From positions 151,265 to 215,264 of the forward strand of contig JBCCIP010000004.1 of the NCBI GenBank assembly GCA_039111475.1: a DNA stretch of 64,000 nucleotides, in the 5' to 3' direction. Positions within the stretch are counted from its first letter, which is position 1. Each line of letters opens with the position of its first letter. The notes beneath the pieces are model-generated. The model searched no databases. It was not told the DNA's origin and saw only the letters and a list, made by a program, of their open reading frames with translations. A program made the translations under genes and the position numbers. Positions 1 to 8,423 of the stretch are shown piece by piece. Source of the stretch: JAUIET01 sp039111475 (lineage in GTDB: Bacteria; Pseudomonadota; Gammaproteobacteria; Pseudomonadales; JAUIET01).

Positions 1-63
1 CGTAAACGGCCCATTCAATCAGGCGACTTCGATTCAAGGTTTGGTCACTCCGTGAAATACTAA
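1..63 (+). CDS. Possible 3' end of a gene entering from the left
   Basis: Reading frame 1 is open from the first base and stops at TAA 61-63, giving 20 residues that end GDFDSRFGHSVKY. The composition looks protein-like, but the stretch is too short to identify a family or to prove that it is coding. It could be the C-terminus of a gene lying mostly outside the window. Confidence 0.3.
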   Translation, partial: RKRPIQSGDFDSRFGHSVKY

Positions 64-302
64 GTTTGCCGTGCTGTATTGCAGACTCGACAAAAGAAAA
101 ACAGCTGCTGACAATGATATAACATATCATTATTAATACCAACGAGTTTTCGCTGGCCCAAGCGTATCTGAATAGGGATCACACAAGTACTCGTTTTACC
201 TTGGGGCCAGTAGGAAAATATTAATAGCCGTGCCTTCGTTTGCTCATCGTTCTTCAACCACTCTAATAGACTGGTGGGAACGATTCTCCGGGTAGATGAC
301 AT
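60..302 (-). CDS. Small hypothetical protein, doubtful
   Basis: An 80-residue leftward frame starts with ATG at 302 and ends at 60. I do not recognise it. It has no signal peptide or membrane segment. A 17-bp palindrome lies just upstream (337-353), and a second copy of that palindrome lies inside its C-terminal coding part (114-130). That placement argues against the last third being a real gene, or suggests that a promoter region was duplicated. It may be spurious. Confidence 0.25.
   Translation of the reverse strand: MSSTRRIVPTSLLEWLKNDEQTKARLLIFSYWPQGKTSTCVIPIQIRLGQRKLVGINNDMLYHCQQLFFFCRVCNTARQT
114..130. promoter_or_regulatory. Palindromic operator-like site, copy 1
   Basis: The sequence ATGATATAACATATCAT has perfect 7-bp arms (ATGATAT/ATATCAT) around AAC. 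An identical copy occurs at 337-353. Two identical 17-bp palindromes about 220 bp apart suggest a dimeric HTH regulator acting on this intergenic region. It is not a Fur box. The regulator is unknown. Confidence 0.55.
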
Positions 303-336
303 CGTATGTATCCAAGTGTGAGCTTGCTCTCAATTT

Positions 337-353
337 ATGATATAACATATCAT
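337..353. promoter_or_regulatory. Palindromic operator-like site, copy 2
   Basis: This is an exact second copy of the 17-bp palindrome ATGATATAACATATCAT. It sits 52 bp upstream of the aminotransferase ATG at 406 and 34 bp upstream of the leftward frame starting at 302, so it could control either direction. The surrounding AT-rich sequence is suitable for a promoter. Confidence 0.6.
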
Positions 354-405
354 AAAGAGAAGTGACCATAGCTACACAAGCGTTGAGAAGCGCACGGAAA
401 CAACG

Positions 406-1668
406 ATGAGAACACGTAGGTCCTTGCTTGCCACCGCTGGATACGCCTCGGTTGCGCTTGCGTCAAATGCGGTGTCAATTGCCGCGGCCGCTGCCAGTCA
501 AAGCAATGCGCGAAGTGATAAAGCGCTGGCAAAAGACGAACAGTATTGGTCTTTAATTGCCCAGGCTTTTCAGTTGGACGGGCGCTGGATTATTCTCAAC
601 GGTGGCGGTAATAACCCTCACCCGACGTCAGTAGTTAATGCGCTGAGTCGATTTGAGTCCTTGTCCTCCAGCGCACCGCGTCCTCATAACTATGTGTTAC
701 AGGCACGGATAAATGACCATCGTCGCAGACTAGCCAAACTGATGGGCTGCACACCGGCAGAGATAGCCATAACCCGAAACACCACCGAGGGGCTTAACAT
801 TGTTGGCTGGGGGTTGGCGCTTGATCAAGGAGATGAAATCATCGTCAGCGATGTAGATGATTTCTATGCTGGAAAAGTGTTTGAGCAGCGCGCACGGCGC
901 CATGGCGTAATTGTACGCCGCATTGAACTGCCGCTATCGCCCACGGTCGCGCAAACCGTTCGCTTGTTCGAAGAAGCGATAACGCCCCGGACTAAACTGA
1001 TTGTTGCAAGCCATATTGCAGATGGATGGGGCTATGTATTGCCCATCCGTGAGTTGTCTGAACTGGCTCACGACAATGGCGCGCAACTTTTGGCAGACGG
1101 TGCGCTCAGCTTCGGTCAAATTCCTGTCAATGTTACGGAACTGGGTTGCGACTATTACGCAACGTCGCTTCATAAATGGCTGAACGCGCCGCTGGGTACT
1201 GGCGCTCTAGTGGTACGTGAGCACCGGCTTGAATCTTTGTGGCCACTGTATAGCACCAGGCGAGACGCCAATGACATTCGGAAATTCGAAGACATAGGCA
1301 CGCGCAGCGGCGCAAGCATTGCAGCAATTGGCCAGGCCATTGATTTTTATGAGCACATTGGCGTAGAGCGCAAAGCAGCTCGTCTTCGTTACCTGTTGTC
1401 GATTATTCAAAAACAATTGGATGGTGTGGCCGGCGTGCGTTTCATATCTGAACCAGACCCGCGCCGCAGAGCAGGTCTGGCGCGAATCGCAGTGGCAGGT
1501 GTGTCAGGAACAGACCTGACTACCACGCTGAGAGAGGAATTTGGTATTTACACCTGGGGCAATTGGCCAGGTGCGAACGACGGTGTATACGTGTCGCCTA
1601 ATGTGTTCAATTCTGAATCTGATGTAACCGCCTTTGCTCAGGCAGTTATCCAAATCGCCAGGCGCTAA
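406..1668 (+). CDS. Tat-exported class V aminotransferase-like PLP enzyme
   Basis: The 420-residue protein begins with a twin-arginine signal (RRSLL near residue 4, then an Ala-rich hydrophobic stretch to about residue 31), so it is probably exported folded with its cofactor. The rest matches the fold-type I class V family that includes isopenicillin N epimerase-like and cysteine desulfurase-like enzymes. TRNTTEGLN binds the PLP phosphate, DGALSFGQ holds the pyridine-binding Asp, and SLHKWLNAPLGTG contains the Schiff-base lysine, K257. Substrate and reaction cannot be read from sequence. The ATG has GGAAA upstream. The gene stands alone, with a palindromic operator upstream and a rho-independent terminator downstream. 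Periplasmic members of this family are usually of unknown function. Confidence 0.85.
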   Translation: MRTRRSLLATAGYASVALASNAVSIAAAAASQSNARSDKALAKDEQYWSLIAQAFQLDGRWIILNGGGNNPHPTSVVNALSRFESLSSSAPRPHNYVLQARINDHRRRLAKLMGCTPAEIAITRNTTEGLNIVGWGLALDQGDEIIVSDVDDFYAGKVFEQRARRHGVIVRRIELPLSPTVAQTVRLFEEAITPRTKLIVASHIADGWGYVLPIRELSELAHDNGAQLLADGALSFGQIPVNVTELGCDYYATSLHKWLNAPLGTGALVVREHRLESLWPLYSTRRDANDIRKFEDIGTRSGASIAAIGQAIDFYEHIGVERKAARLRYLLSIIQKQLDGVAGVRFISEPDPRRRAGLARIAVAGVSGTDLTTTLREEFGIYTWGNWPGANDGVYVSPNVFNSESDVTAFAQAVIQIARR

Positions 1669-1750
1669 TACGCACAACCGGCGAGATAATGCCGGCCCCG
1701 TATGAGTCGTGTGCTTAATAGGAAATGTTAGACCCTTTTTTTCCTCGTTT

Positions 1751-1772
1751 GCCGCCTTCGGGCGGCTTTTTT
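1751..1772 (+). terminator. Rho-independent terminator
   Basis: The stem GCCGCC-TTCG-GGCGGC is followed directly by six T residues. It lies 83 bp after the aminotransferase stop and ends before the convergent SnoaL-like gene. There is no A-tract on its left side, so it is oriented for the + strand. Confidence 0.9.
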
Positions 1773-1802
1773 ACAGCGGATAGTAAAATGACATGAACAG
1801 CA

Positions 1803-2210
1803 TCAAATAGCTGTTGTATCCAGCGTAGCCATGAGACCTTTCGGGTCAGACATATACACTTCCATTCGTGCCAGTTTCCCCTCGCGAAAAAAATTCAATT
1901 CCACCACCGGCTGTGTTATGGAACGCTGGGTCGCCTTGCTAGTCCATGTCATTACATAGCGTGACACGACAAGGTCTTCATTCTCCGCTTCCCACAGAGC
2001 CTGATCGCCAATTTCCACATCCCAGATTGAACGGTAAATTTTGCTTACTTCAATCGAGGCGAGCGCGCCACGGTGTACTCCGCTTTGTGGCAGGCCTGGC
2101 GGCTCATGAATTTCAAAATCAGGTTGGCAGTATTGCTCACATGCGCCCTGCCAATCGCCAGCCTGAAAGCAGTCCAGGAAGGCCCGCAGCTGTTGGAGAT
2201 TGCTGCTCAT
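1803..2210 (-). CDS. SnoaL-like / NTF2-fold protein
   Basis: The 135-residue protein has the layout of the SnoaL/NTF2-like fold: an N-terminal helix (LQQLRAFLDCFQAGDWQGACEQYCQPDFEIHEP is spread over residues 5-37), a central helix, and C-terminal strands with VVELNFFREGKLARMEVY. Such proteins are small polyketide cyclases, isomerases or dehydratases, or have no known activity. It is the last gene of a leftward operon, 9 bp after the DUF1214-like gene, so it probably acts in the same small-molecule pathway as the SDR and the sulfotransferase. Confidence 0.75.
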   Translation of the reverse strand: MSSNLQQLRAFLDCFQAGDWQGACEQYCQPDFEIHEPPGLPQSGVHRGALASIEVSKIYRSIWDVEIGDQALWEAENEDLVVSRYVMTWTSKATQRSITQPVVELNFFREGKLARMEVYMSDPKGLMATLDTTAI

Positions 2211-2219
2211 AGTCTCATC

Positions 2220-3410
2220 CTATTGATCACTACAGGTTCGTCGGTGGGCGGACCGCCAGCGTTCACTGATATTTTCCGCCCGCTGCATTTTTGTTATACG
2301 AGGAGTATCCTTCGGAAGACACGTCATCAGTTCGGCAAAAGGCACTCTGGTAAGCTTAGGCACTGGAGCATTTTCGGACTGAAAGTAGCGCCCGGAAATG
2401 AGACCGATCTCTCGGCCTCCGGCGTCTAGCCAGTTGGCCACACCGGGATCGCGTTGGCTGATCACCGCGCGAAACATGCCGTCGGAATCAATTGCGGCTT
2501 GATGCCCATTGATAGACGTCTGTCGTCGGTAATAGTCCAGAGCTTCCCAAGCAAAGTTGCTCAACTGAAATCCCCAGTAGACTGCGTAAGGTGGTTCCAC
2601 CTCGAGTATCACAGCGTCGTCGGCTTTGCATTGGAAATGCCCATTTAGATACCGCGTACCAGCGAAAGCGCCAGGTATCTCGATCACGTTCATGGTATCT
2701 GCGTCAGTGCTGAAAAATGAAGTGACGTACTGTTTCGCCAGGGCGGATTGCACACGCAACCAGCTGTTCATTTGTTCAGCCCTGGCTGATATCGCGCCCG
2801 GAGAGACGCTAGGAGGCGGATAGTCCGCATGTTCTCTTTCCAACCATAAGCTGGCAGCTTGTTCTGTATCCCAATCGTAATAATACTGGCGTATGTGGAG
2901 TTCGCATTCTCCTTCAGGCAATAATAAATGAGCCTCACCGAGCTCTGGGCGTTTGTTGGCGTCCAGCACCAGTTCAATGTCGCGGCCCGGTCTCAGCCAT
3001 TTCGTGGAGAGACTATCCCGGTCGCAGCTAAGTTCAAAGTCTGGATAACGGGCGCTACTCCCTTGATAGATAGCGATTTGAAACAGGTGTGCTGAACCCC
3101 GTTGCCCGACCAAGCGATAGCTGTAATCGCTGTGTAAAGAGGCAAAATGGTAAACTGCGTCGGCCGATGGCAGCATCATTTGACGCTGCAAAGACTGCAT
3201 CTTTATCAATAGCGGATAGGCTGGGTCTGCTTCCAGGTGCATCAAATGGCCAGCATTGCTCAGGCGCACCGCCTGGCGAAAACCTTCCTCTGCGTAGACG
3301 GCAAACTCTCCGTCCAACTCCCCGCAGTAATTGCTCACCGCGTCGGCGAAGGCTGTGTGGCTGTTGTGCAGCATGCTGGTGAGTTCTGCTGATAGAGGTT
3401 TGCCGGTCAT
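2220..3410 (-). CDS. DUF1214-like protein
   Basis: The protein has 396 residues, no signal peptide and no membrane segment. The C-terminal half carries a pattern I associate with DUF1214-related proteins: a YWGFQLSNFAWE-type segment, a DGMFRAVISQRDPGV segment and NWLDAGG. Biochemical function is unknown for the family. Its start overlaps the sulfotransferase stop by 4 bp (ATGA-type overlap around 3407-3410), so the two are translationally coupled. The family is often found with sulfotransferases and SDRs in proteobacteria and actinobacteria, which suggests a shared lipid-, steroid- or xenobiotic-type substrate, but that is inference. Confidence 0.6.
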   Translation of the reverse strand: MTGKPLSAELTSMLHNSHTAFADAVSNYCGELDGEFAVYAEEGFRQAVRLSNAGHLMHLEADPAYPLLIKMQSLQRQMMLPSADAVYHFASLHSDYSYRLVGQRGSAHLFQIAIYQGSSARYPDFELSCDRDSLSTKWLRPGRDIELVLDANKRPELGEAHLLLPEGECELHIRQYYYDWDTEQAASLWLEREHADYPPPSVSPGAISARAEQMNSWLRVQSALAKQYVTSFFSTDADTMNVIEIPGAFAGTRYLNGHFQCKADDAVILEVEPPYAVYWGFQLSNFAWEALDYYRRQTSINGHQAAIDSDGMFRAVISQRDPGVANWLDAGGREIGLISGRYFQSENAPVPKLTRVPFAELMTCLPKDTPRITKMQRAENISERWRSAHRRTCSDQ

Positions 3411-4585
3411 GCGTATCCAGATCTAAGATTGTCGGCAAAGCCATCATCGAACGTTCCAAAGACGTCCATAATATCCTGCTGATCAAGGCCATACTGCGCC
3501 ATGCTGTAGGAAGGTCGCCCGTGCTTGTGTTGCTTGTTTCCCTCTTCCCAGTTGCGAATTGCCACCATGACCTGTTCATCCAGTGGCATGCACGCTGCCT
3601 CAAATAGGCGTTCGACCACCGCCAACGAATCGCCCACGGCGGCTTGATACGATACATCCAGAATATTCAGCTGCTCCGCGAACGTCTGCCTTTGCTGCCG
3701 CTGACGTCGAAACTCGGGGCCCCAGTAGGCGAGCGTTTCTCGCCCGATGCGGCGCGGATCGACGGAGACAAACAACTCCTGATAAATGGATTGAATCAAA
3801 CGGCAGTAAGAGGGCAATACCTCTCGCAAGTCTCTGTGCAAATGCACCAGCGTTGCTTTTGGATACACCTGGGTCAGGGCGTCCATTTGTCCAATGTGCC
3901 CGGGGTTTTTCAAGATCCAGCGACGTCCGCGTTTGCCGCCCTGTTGCCACTGCAGGTACTGTAGCAACCGCTTCTGGAACTCGTAAGCGGGCAGGCGCGG
4001 CCGACTGCGCAACCAAGTCAGGAAACGCTCACTCGGGTGAATGATGTACATCATCAGGTAGTCGAAAGCAAAAAGGAGCAGATCGGAGTCTTCCTCGGCC
4101 TCATCCGCCTTACGTTCGTGGGATGCCAGGAAGTCAGGATTGTGTTCGGCTTGTGCTGACTGGATGGCACGGGCGTATTCTATGCGCTGAACCGGCTTAC
4201 CCGGCTCTTCGCCCGGGAATGGCGCAGGATTTTGGGTCATCCACAGCGGCAAACTAATGGTTCCTGGTAAAGACGAAAGCAATCGCTGCATTTTCGTGGT
4301 ACCGCTGCGGGGCATGCCGATAACCACAATGGGGTCAGATACATCCTCATTCAAAATGGCTGGATTGATTTTTACATCGTTCACATAGCGCAATCGATTA
4401 ACAAGCCAGCGCTGCAGATTACTTTCGAACGCGAGTCGACCGTTGTTGGAAAATTCAAGGTCTTCCTTGGCGCATCGCAACAGCTCTTCCAACGCTTCGA
4501 CGAACGGCAAGTCACCGAAATCATCAAGCCCCGCTGCCTGTTGAGCATTGGCAAGTACGTGGTCGAGATCAAATGCGAACCTCAT
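3407..4585 (-). CDS. PAPS-type sulfotransferase family protein
   Basis: The 392-residue cytoplasmic protein has the 5'-phosphosulfate loop VIGMPRSGTT at residues 88-97, preceded by a variable N-terminal domain. A 3'-phosphate-binding region follows (PKATLVHLHRDLREVLPSY, about residues 240-258). Members transfer a sulfuryl group from PAPS to small hydroxylated acceptors, but many bacterial ones are uncharacterised. It abuts the SDR gene (stop and start share base 4585) and overlaps the DUF1214-like gene, so the operon is tightly coupled. No PAPS synthesis genes are present in the window. Confidence 0.85.
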   Translation of the reverse strand: MRFAFDLDHVLANAQQAAGLDDFGDLPFVEALEELLRCAKEDLEFSNNGRLAFESNLQRWLVNRLRYVNDVKINPAILNEDVSDPIVVIGMPRSGTTKMQRLLSSLPGTISLPLWMTQNPAPFPGEEPGKPVQRIEYARAIQSAQAEHNPDFLASHERKADEAEEDSDLLLFAFDYLMMYIIHPSERFLTWLRSRPRLPAYEFQKRLLQYLQWQQGGKRGRRWILKNPGHIGQMDALTQVYPKATLVHLHRDLREVLPSYCRLIQSIYQELFVSVDPRRIGRETLAYWGPEFRRQRQQRQTFAEQLNILDVSYQAAVGDSLAVVERLFEAACMPLDEQVMVAIRNWEEGNKQHKHGRPSYSMAQYGLDQQDIMDVFGTFDDGFADNLRSGYA

Positions 4586-5334
4586 CAGTTACTCAGCCAA
4601 AAGCCGCCCGTGGCGTCGATCACCTGGCCGGTTATCCAGGCGGCCTCATCACTTAGTAAGAAAGCAATGACCCGCGATACGTCGCTGGGTTGACCAATAC
4701 GACCGAGCGGTGTGGCCGCTTTCAGTGCATCAACAAGTGCCGCATCGCTCATGGCATCCGCAGCGATTTCGGTATCGGTCATGCCCGGTGCAACCGCGTT
4801 AACGCGGATAGCCCGAAAGCCCAGTTCTGTCGCCAGCGCTCGTGTAAGCTGGTTCAACCCCGCTTTGGCCGCCGCATAAGGCACTATCCCTGCCGATGGC
4901 ATGCCCTGGTAGCGCGCGCCTGCGGAACTAACATTTAAGATGCTGCCGCCATCGTTGATAAGACCCAGGCTCTCGTGAATCAATAACATTGGCGCAATAA
5001 GATTAATTTCAACCTGGCGGCGAATCTGCTCGGCATTATGATCGGCAAAACTTGCCGTCACTGATGCGGCCGCATTGTTAATTAGGTAGTCCAGGCGGCC
5101 GTATGCATGCTGCACATGAGCGAGCGCGGTTTGTCGATCTTCAGCGGAGCCCACATCCATCACTAAATAGCCAATGGACCCGTCGGACGCTTCGGAAACC
5201 TCGCGCAAGGGTGATTCCCGGCGCCCGCAAATCAATACTCTGCCGCCGCCATTGGCAATTAGCTCGGCCGTGGACCGACCTATGCCCGTGCCGCCCCCCG
5301 TAATCAGCGCAGTTTTGCCGTCGAAACGCTTCAC
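4585..5334 (-). CDS. Short-chain dehydrogenase/reductase (SDR)
   Basis: The 249-residue classical SDR has the cofactor motif TGGGTGIG at residues 12-19, NNAA at 87-90, catalytic Ser around 136-137 in NVSS, and Y153xxxK157. It would oxidise or reduce a hydroxyl or keto group using NAD(P). The substrate is unknown. The start is GTG at 5334, overlapping the TGA of the small upstream frame (GTGA), which indicates translational coupling. A C-terminal TGGFWLSN resembles FabG-like SDRs. It lies in the operon with the sulfotransferase and the DUF1214-like gene. Confidence 0.9.
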   Translation of the reverse strand: MKRFDGKTALITGGGTGIGRSTAELIANGGGRVLICGRRESPLREVSEASDGSIGYLVMDVGSAEDRQTALAHVQHAYGRLDYLINNAAASVTASFADHNAEQIRRQVEINLIAPMLLIHESLGLINDGGSILNVSSAGARYQGMPSAGIVPYAAAKAGLNQLTRALATELGFRAIRVNAVAPGMTDTEIAADAMSDAALVDALKAATPLGRIGQPSDVSRVIAFLLSDEAAWITGQVIDATGGFWLSN

Positions 5335-5525
5335 TTAATGATACCAGTGAGCTGGCCTACAATCGGAGGCAATGAAGCGTACAACGTTGCCATATCCTTG
5401 CGGTTAGGCGTTGCAGACCAAGCCCGTAGAACTACCAGGCGCGGTGCGGGATGTATCTGGCCCAACACAGCATACCCGTCAGTTAAGGGCATGCCCATCG
5501 GCTCATTTTCTCTTTCGTCAACCAC
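5331..5525 (-). CDS. Small protein leading the sulfotransferase operon
   Basis: This 64-residue frame starts with GTG at 5525 (or an internal ATG a few codons later) and ends in a TGA that overlaps the GTG start of the SDR. I do not recognise it. There is no signal peptide. Support comes from position: it begins just downstream of an operator-like palindrome at 5541-5558, and its stop is fused to the next start. It may be a real small subunit, or a leader peptide that couples translation. Confidence 0.45.
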   Translation of the reverse strand: MVDERENEPMGMPLTDGYAVLGQIHPAPRLVVLRAWSATPNRKDMATLYASLPPIVGQLTGIIK

Positions 5526-5957
5526 GTTTATATGTATAGTTATAGACGTATGTCTATATTATAGATATATGGTGATATTTACAAGGAACATCCAGAACTC
5601 TTTTGAAACTCTCCATTTCAACCATTGCGGCCTATCGTTGCTGTTTTGTGGTCTTGGACTTGGCTACAGCGGGTACACCAAGGTTTGAACCGTATTGAGC
5701 TTGTGTACTTCACTTGGAGAAATCGTGTGTTAAACAGCCTAAGAATCGATGTGGTATTCGGTGATCTCAGCTTTGGCTTGAGTTCGTGAATAGCCGTTTT
5801 TATGCGTGGCGGAACTGGAAGTGATGCGTTAAATTGGTCTCGGCGATCGCAATGTCATGCGGCATGTGATCGGAAGCCATTCCTCAGTATCTGACTCAAA
5901 GGTTCAATTGGCTGATGCCGTTTTTAACTTTCCAGCATTCATCAGAGAAAGATAGCA
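5526..5957. other. Intergenic region with one operator and no supported gene
   Basis: The stretch contains the palindrome at 5541-5558 and AT-rich promoter-like sequence to about 5580. The remaining ~380 bp shows no coding frame that I can support and no clear terminator for the leftward hydrolase gene ending at 5958. Confidence 0.5.
5541..5558. promoter_or_regulatory. TetR-type operator upstream of the sulfotransferase operon
   Basis: TATAGAC-GTAT-GTCTATA is a perfect 7-bp inverted repeat with a 4-bp spacer, the geometry typical of TetR-family operators. It lies 16 bp upstream of the first frame of the leftward operon, within AT-rich sequence. No TetR gene is adjacent, so the regulator must be elsewhere. 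Confidence 0.55.
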
Positions 5958-7766
5958 TCAGCCATCTACATCGAAATAGGGAATGTCTAAGTGAAATTTC
6001 CCAGCTTCCTCGAAATGAAACATGGCCTCAAAGGAATCTTCGGTGGGCTTTTGGTACTGTAGGTCACTGGTGTCAAAGGTGAGCAGCAGTTTAGACCCTG
6101 GGTTTATTTTGTAGCAAGTGGCGATGAGCTTGAAGTTCAGCTCAATGGCTTGATTGGGTGTGAGTGAGTGCCGGGTAACCGGGCCGTGTGTAATAAGACG
6201 TGCAGACCTTTTTTCGACGACTTCGTATAAGTAGGCGATCAACTGTAATTGCGGAAGACTGCTGCTAACACACAGATTTACGCTGGGGCTACCGAGTATC
6301 AACCGCGCCTTTGCGAGTGGGTCTGACTCATATTTTAACGCCACATTCGATTTGATTCGCCTGGGGTTGACTGTCTCAGGTAGGTTCAGGTGGGCGTGGC
6401 GCGACGACGACAAAAAGGGCAGGCCGGCTGTGGCACGCGATGGTCCCAATCTGGATTCTAAAGAATCTGATTGGAAACCCTTACGGCTCTTTCTTGCGGC
6501 AAGTTGGCCATTACTATGTCCACCCTTGTTGCCGGGGCGAAGATAAAGCGTCATTGTGCGTTGTGTTTTGGGCGGCCAGTCATCGAGCGACCATCTGGTG
6601 CCCTGGTGTGAGCCCAGGCTAAGCCGAGTACGATTGTGCCGCGCATACTGACAGGTGACGGAAGGCTCGTCCATGATGCCGTTCTCTTCATTTTTAAGCC
6701 AATGATTGAACCAGCGGTGGGTTTGCCGCCACACATGATTCTTCATGCCTAAAACGCCAGTAAACTCGGCACTGGCGTGTGTGCCGAGATTGAGATCCAT
6801 GCGCTTGGGAGATGTTAGCCGAGTGTAAAAATCCAATACCGGATTGGGTTGGAAGAGATCGTCTTGAAAATTCTGCGCGAGGTAGACAGGCAGTTTTCGC
6901 TTGTTGTAGTTATCCATGTAAGTGACTGGTGAGCGCGTGCTCGCCCACTCCTTAACCGTTTCCATGTCCTTGTTTTGGAGCAGATTCGAAAGCAACTGCC
7001 CAAGCTCTGGGTCAGTTCTGGCCGCCACTTCACCTGTTGACAACAATATCTTCGCGCAGGCTTCTCTGGGTGTTTGTTCTGCCCAGAATGTTTCAAACAG
7101 ATCCGTCCACCCGCTCATGCCCACCACGGTTTTAATGCGTTGATCGTGTGCCGCGCCCAGCAAGGCCAGGCCGCTACCATACGAAACCCCTGCGAAGCCG
7201 ATATTAGACGCATCAATGGGCGTATTGCTAAGCAGCCAATCGATGGTGCTGGAAACATCGGATACGTCATTGTGCCCACCGATGTCGACCGTTCCATCCG
7301 ACGTGCCCCAGCCACGTGCGCTGTAAGACAATACTATGTAACCACTGCGTGCAAACCGTCTAGCCTGCAGCACATATTGGTGTTTATCCAGCAACCAACT
7401 ATTGATAAACACAATGGCAGGGAAGGTTTCTCCCTCAGTCTTCGGCATTGGCGCAAATAAATTGGCGCACAACTCTAAACCATCGTGAGTCGCGATTCGA
7501 ACCTGTTGGCGATAGCGAAATTCGTAGTGAGCCTCTCGGGATTGTTGCGCAAAACTCAAGATGTCGTCGGCCACTAGCCCCGCATATACCGCCGATTTTT
7601 TTGCGAGCGTACCAAGCTGCAGTTCATCAACAACATAATTGCGGTGTTGACCTTCAGCGTGATCACCTTGCTTCGAACGAGCTACGCTTCGCTGCAACCC
7701 TGACTTTATTGTGTCACCCACATCGGAGCCGATCGACTTTACTAGTGAGGTAATTTTCCTAGCCAT
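5958..7766 (-). CDS. CocE/NonD-family (peptidase S15-like) hydrolase
   Basis: The 602-residue protein has an alpha/beta-hydrolase domain of the CocE/NonD/X-Pro dipeptidyl-peptidase type. The nucleophile elbow is GVSYGSG with S195, the oxyanion region is FINSWLLDKHQ (about 120-130), and a later HASAEF-type segment may carry the catalytic His. A C-terminal jelly-roll-like part (about 400-600) follows, as in S15 enzymes. It has no secretion signal. Instead the first 35 residues form a basic amphipathic segment (MARKITSLVKSIGSDVGDT...). It hydrolyses an ester or amide of unknown identity. The next gene upstream is phasin-like, so a link to polyhydroxyalkanoate granules is possible but unproven. 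Confidence 0.8.
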   Translation of the reverse strand: MARKITSLVKSIGSDVGDTIKSGLQRSVARSKQGDHAEGQHRNYVVDELQLGTLAKKSAVYAGLVADDILSFAQQSREAHYEFRYRQQVRIATHDGLELCANLFAPMPKTEGETFPAIVFINSWLLDKHQYVLQARRFARSGYIVLSYSARGWGTSDGTVDIGGHNDVSDVSSTIDWLLSNTPIDASNIGFAGVSYGSGLALLGAAHDQRIKTVVGMSGWTDLFETFWAEQTPREACAKILLSTGEVAARTDPELGQLLSNLLQNKDMETVKEWASTRSPVTYMDNYNKRKLPVYLAQNFQDDLFQPNPVLDFYTRLTSPKRMDLNLGTHASAEFTGVLGMKNHVWRQTHRWFNHWLKNEENGIMDEPSVTCQYARHNRTRLSLGSHQGTRWSLDDWPPKTQRTMTLYLRPGNKGGHSNGQLAARKSRKGFQSDSLESRLGPSRATAGLPFLSSSRHAHLNLPETVNPRRIKSNVALKYESDPLAKARLILGSPSVNLCVSSSLPQLQLIAYLYEVVEKRSARLITHGPVTRHSLTPNQAIELNFKLIATCYKINPGSKLLLTFDTSDLQYQKPTEDSFEAMFHFEEAGKFHLDIPYFDVDG

Positions 7767-7896
7767 GGGCTGCTCTAGCGACAGAGAAATGAATCAGACT
7801 GTTATCAAACGACCAAGTAGGACGTGGTCAAAGAGAAGCCTGGACGGATTACTGGGTCGGCACGTAGCGACCCAGTCAGTCCAATTGAACTAAAAC

Positions 7897-8235
7897 CTAC
7901 GCCTTGCTGGGGCTAACGGTGTCACGAACGCGATCAACCGCAACTTCAAGTTGCTCACGAGTGTCTTCAACACTTTCTTCGATATTCTTGCGCAATTCCT
8001 TACGGGCCTTATTCAATTCCTTTTGCGCTTTCTCGCCACGCTTTACCAGACCTTCGAAGGTCTTGGGTACATCTTTGCGTGCTACAGAAACGCGGTCTTG
8101 CAGTTCGTCGAATACTTTTCCGTAGAATCCCAAGGTAGCAACCGCAACGTTACGCACAGTGTATTGTGGCTTCTTGGCAGTCGCGCGCTTGGTGCTCTTA
8201 GGAGCGGCTTTTTTAGTGGCTTTCTTGGCTGGCAT
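7897..8235 (-). CDS. Phasin / histone-H1-like small protein
   Basis: The 112-residue protein has a Lys/Ala-rich N-terminus (KKATKKAAPKSTKRATAKK) like PhaF and histone-H1-like proteins. A charged helical domain with coiled-coil character follows (ARKDVPKTFEGLVKRGEKAQ and onward). This arrangement matches polyhydroxyalkanoate granule-associated proteins that bind DNA non-specifically. A ribosome site AGGA lies about 9 bp before the ATG. The tail and body order is reversed compared with Pseudomonas PhaF, where the basic tail is C-terminal. No PHA synthase is in the window. Confidence 0.65.
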   Translation of the reverse strand: MPAKKATKKAAPKSTKRATAKKPQYTVRNVAVATLGFYGKVFDELQDRVSVARKDVPKTFEGLVKRGEKAQKELNKARKELRKNIEESVEDTREQLEVAVDRVRDTVSPSKA

Positions 8236-8423
8236 TGTAAAATCCTCAATATGTTCAGTGAGATTGAAGGATATTCATAATTTCTAGAGCAAACATACTA
8301 ATTCAGGACAATTATTAAGAATTTTCTAGATAGATGGTCAATTGACACCCAACTCGAAGAAATCTCAATAATTGTGCCGAATAATGTTTCGCCAAGAGTT
8401 TCGCGTGACCCCAATTGGTTTCA

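Noticed and set aside
5338..5688. 116-residue rightward frame opposite the SDR leader
   Set aside because: It covers the operator and promoter region and has no family features; it is best explained as a shadow frame.
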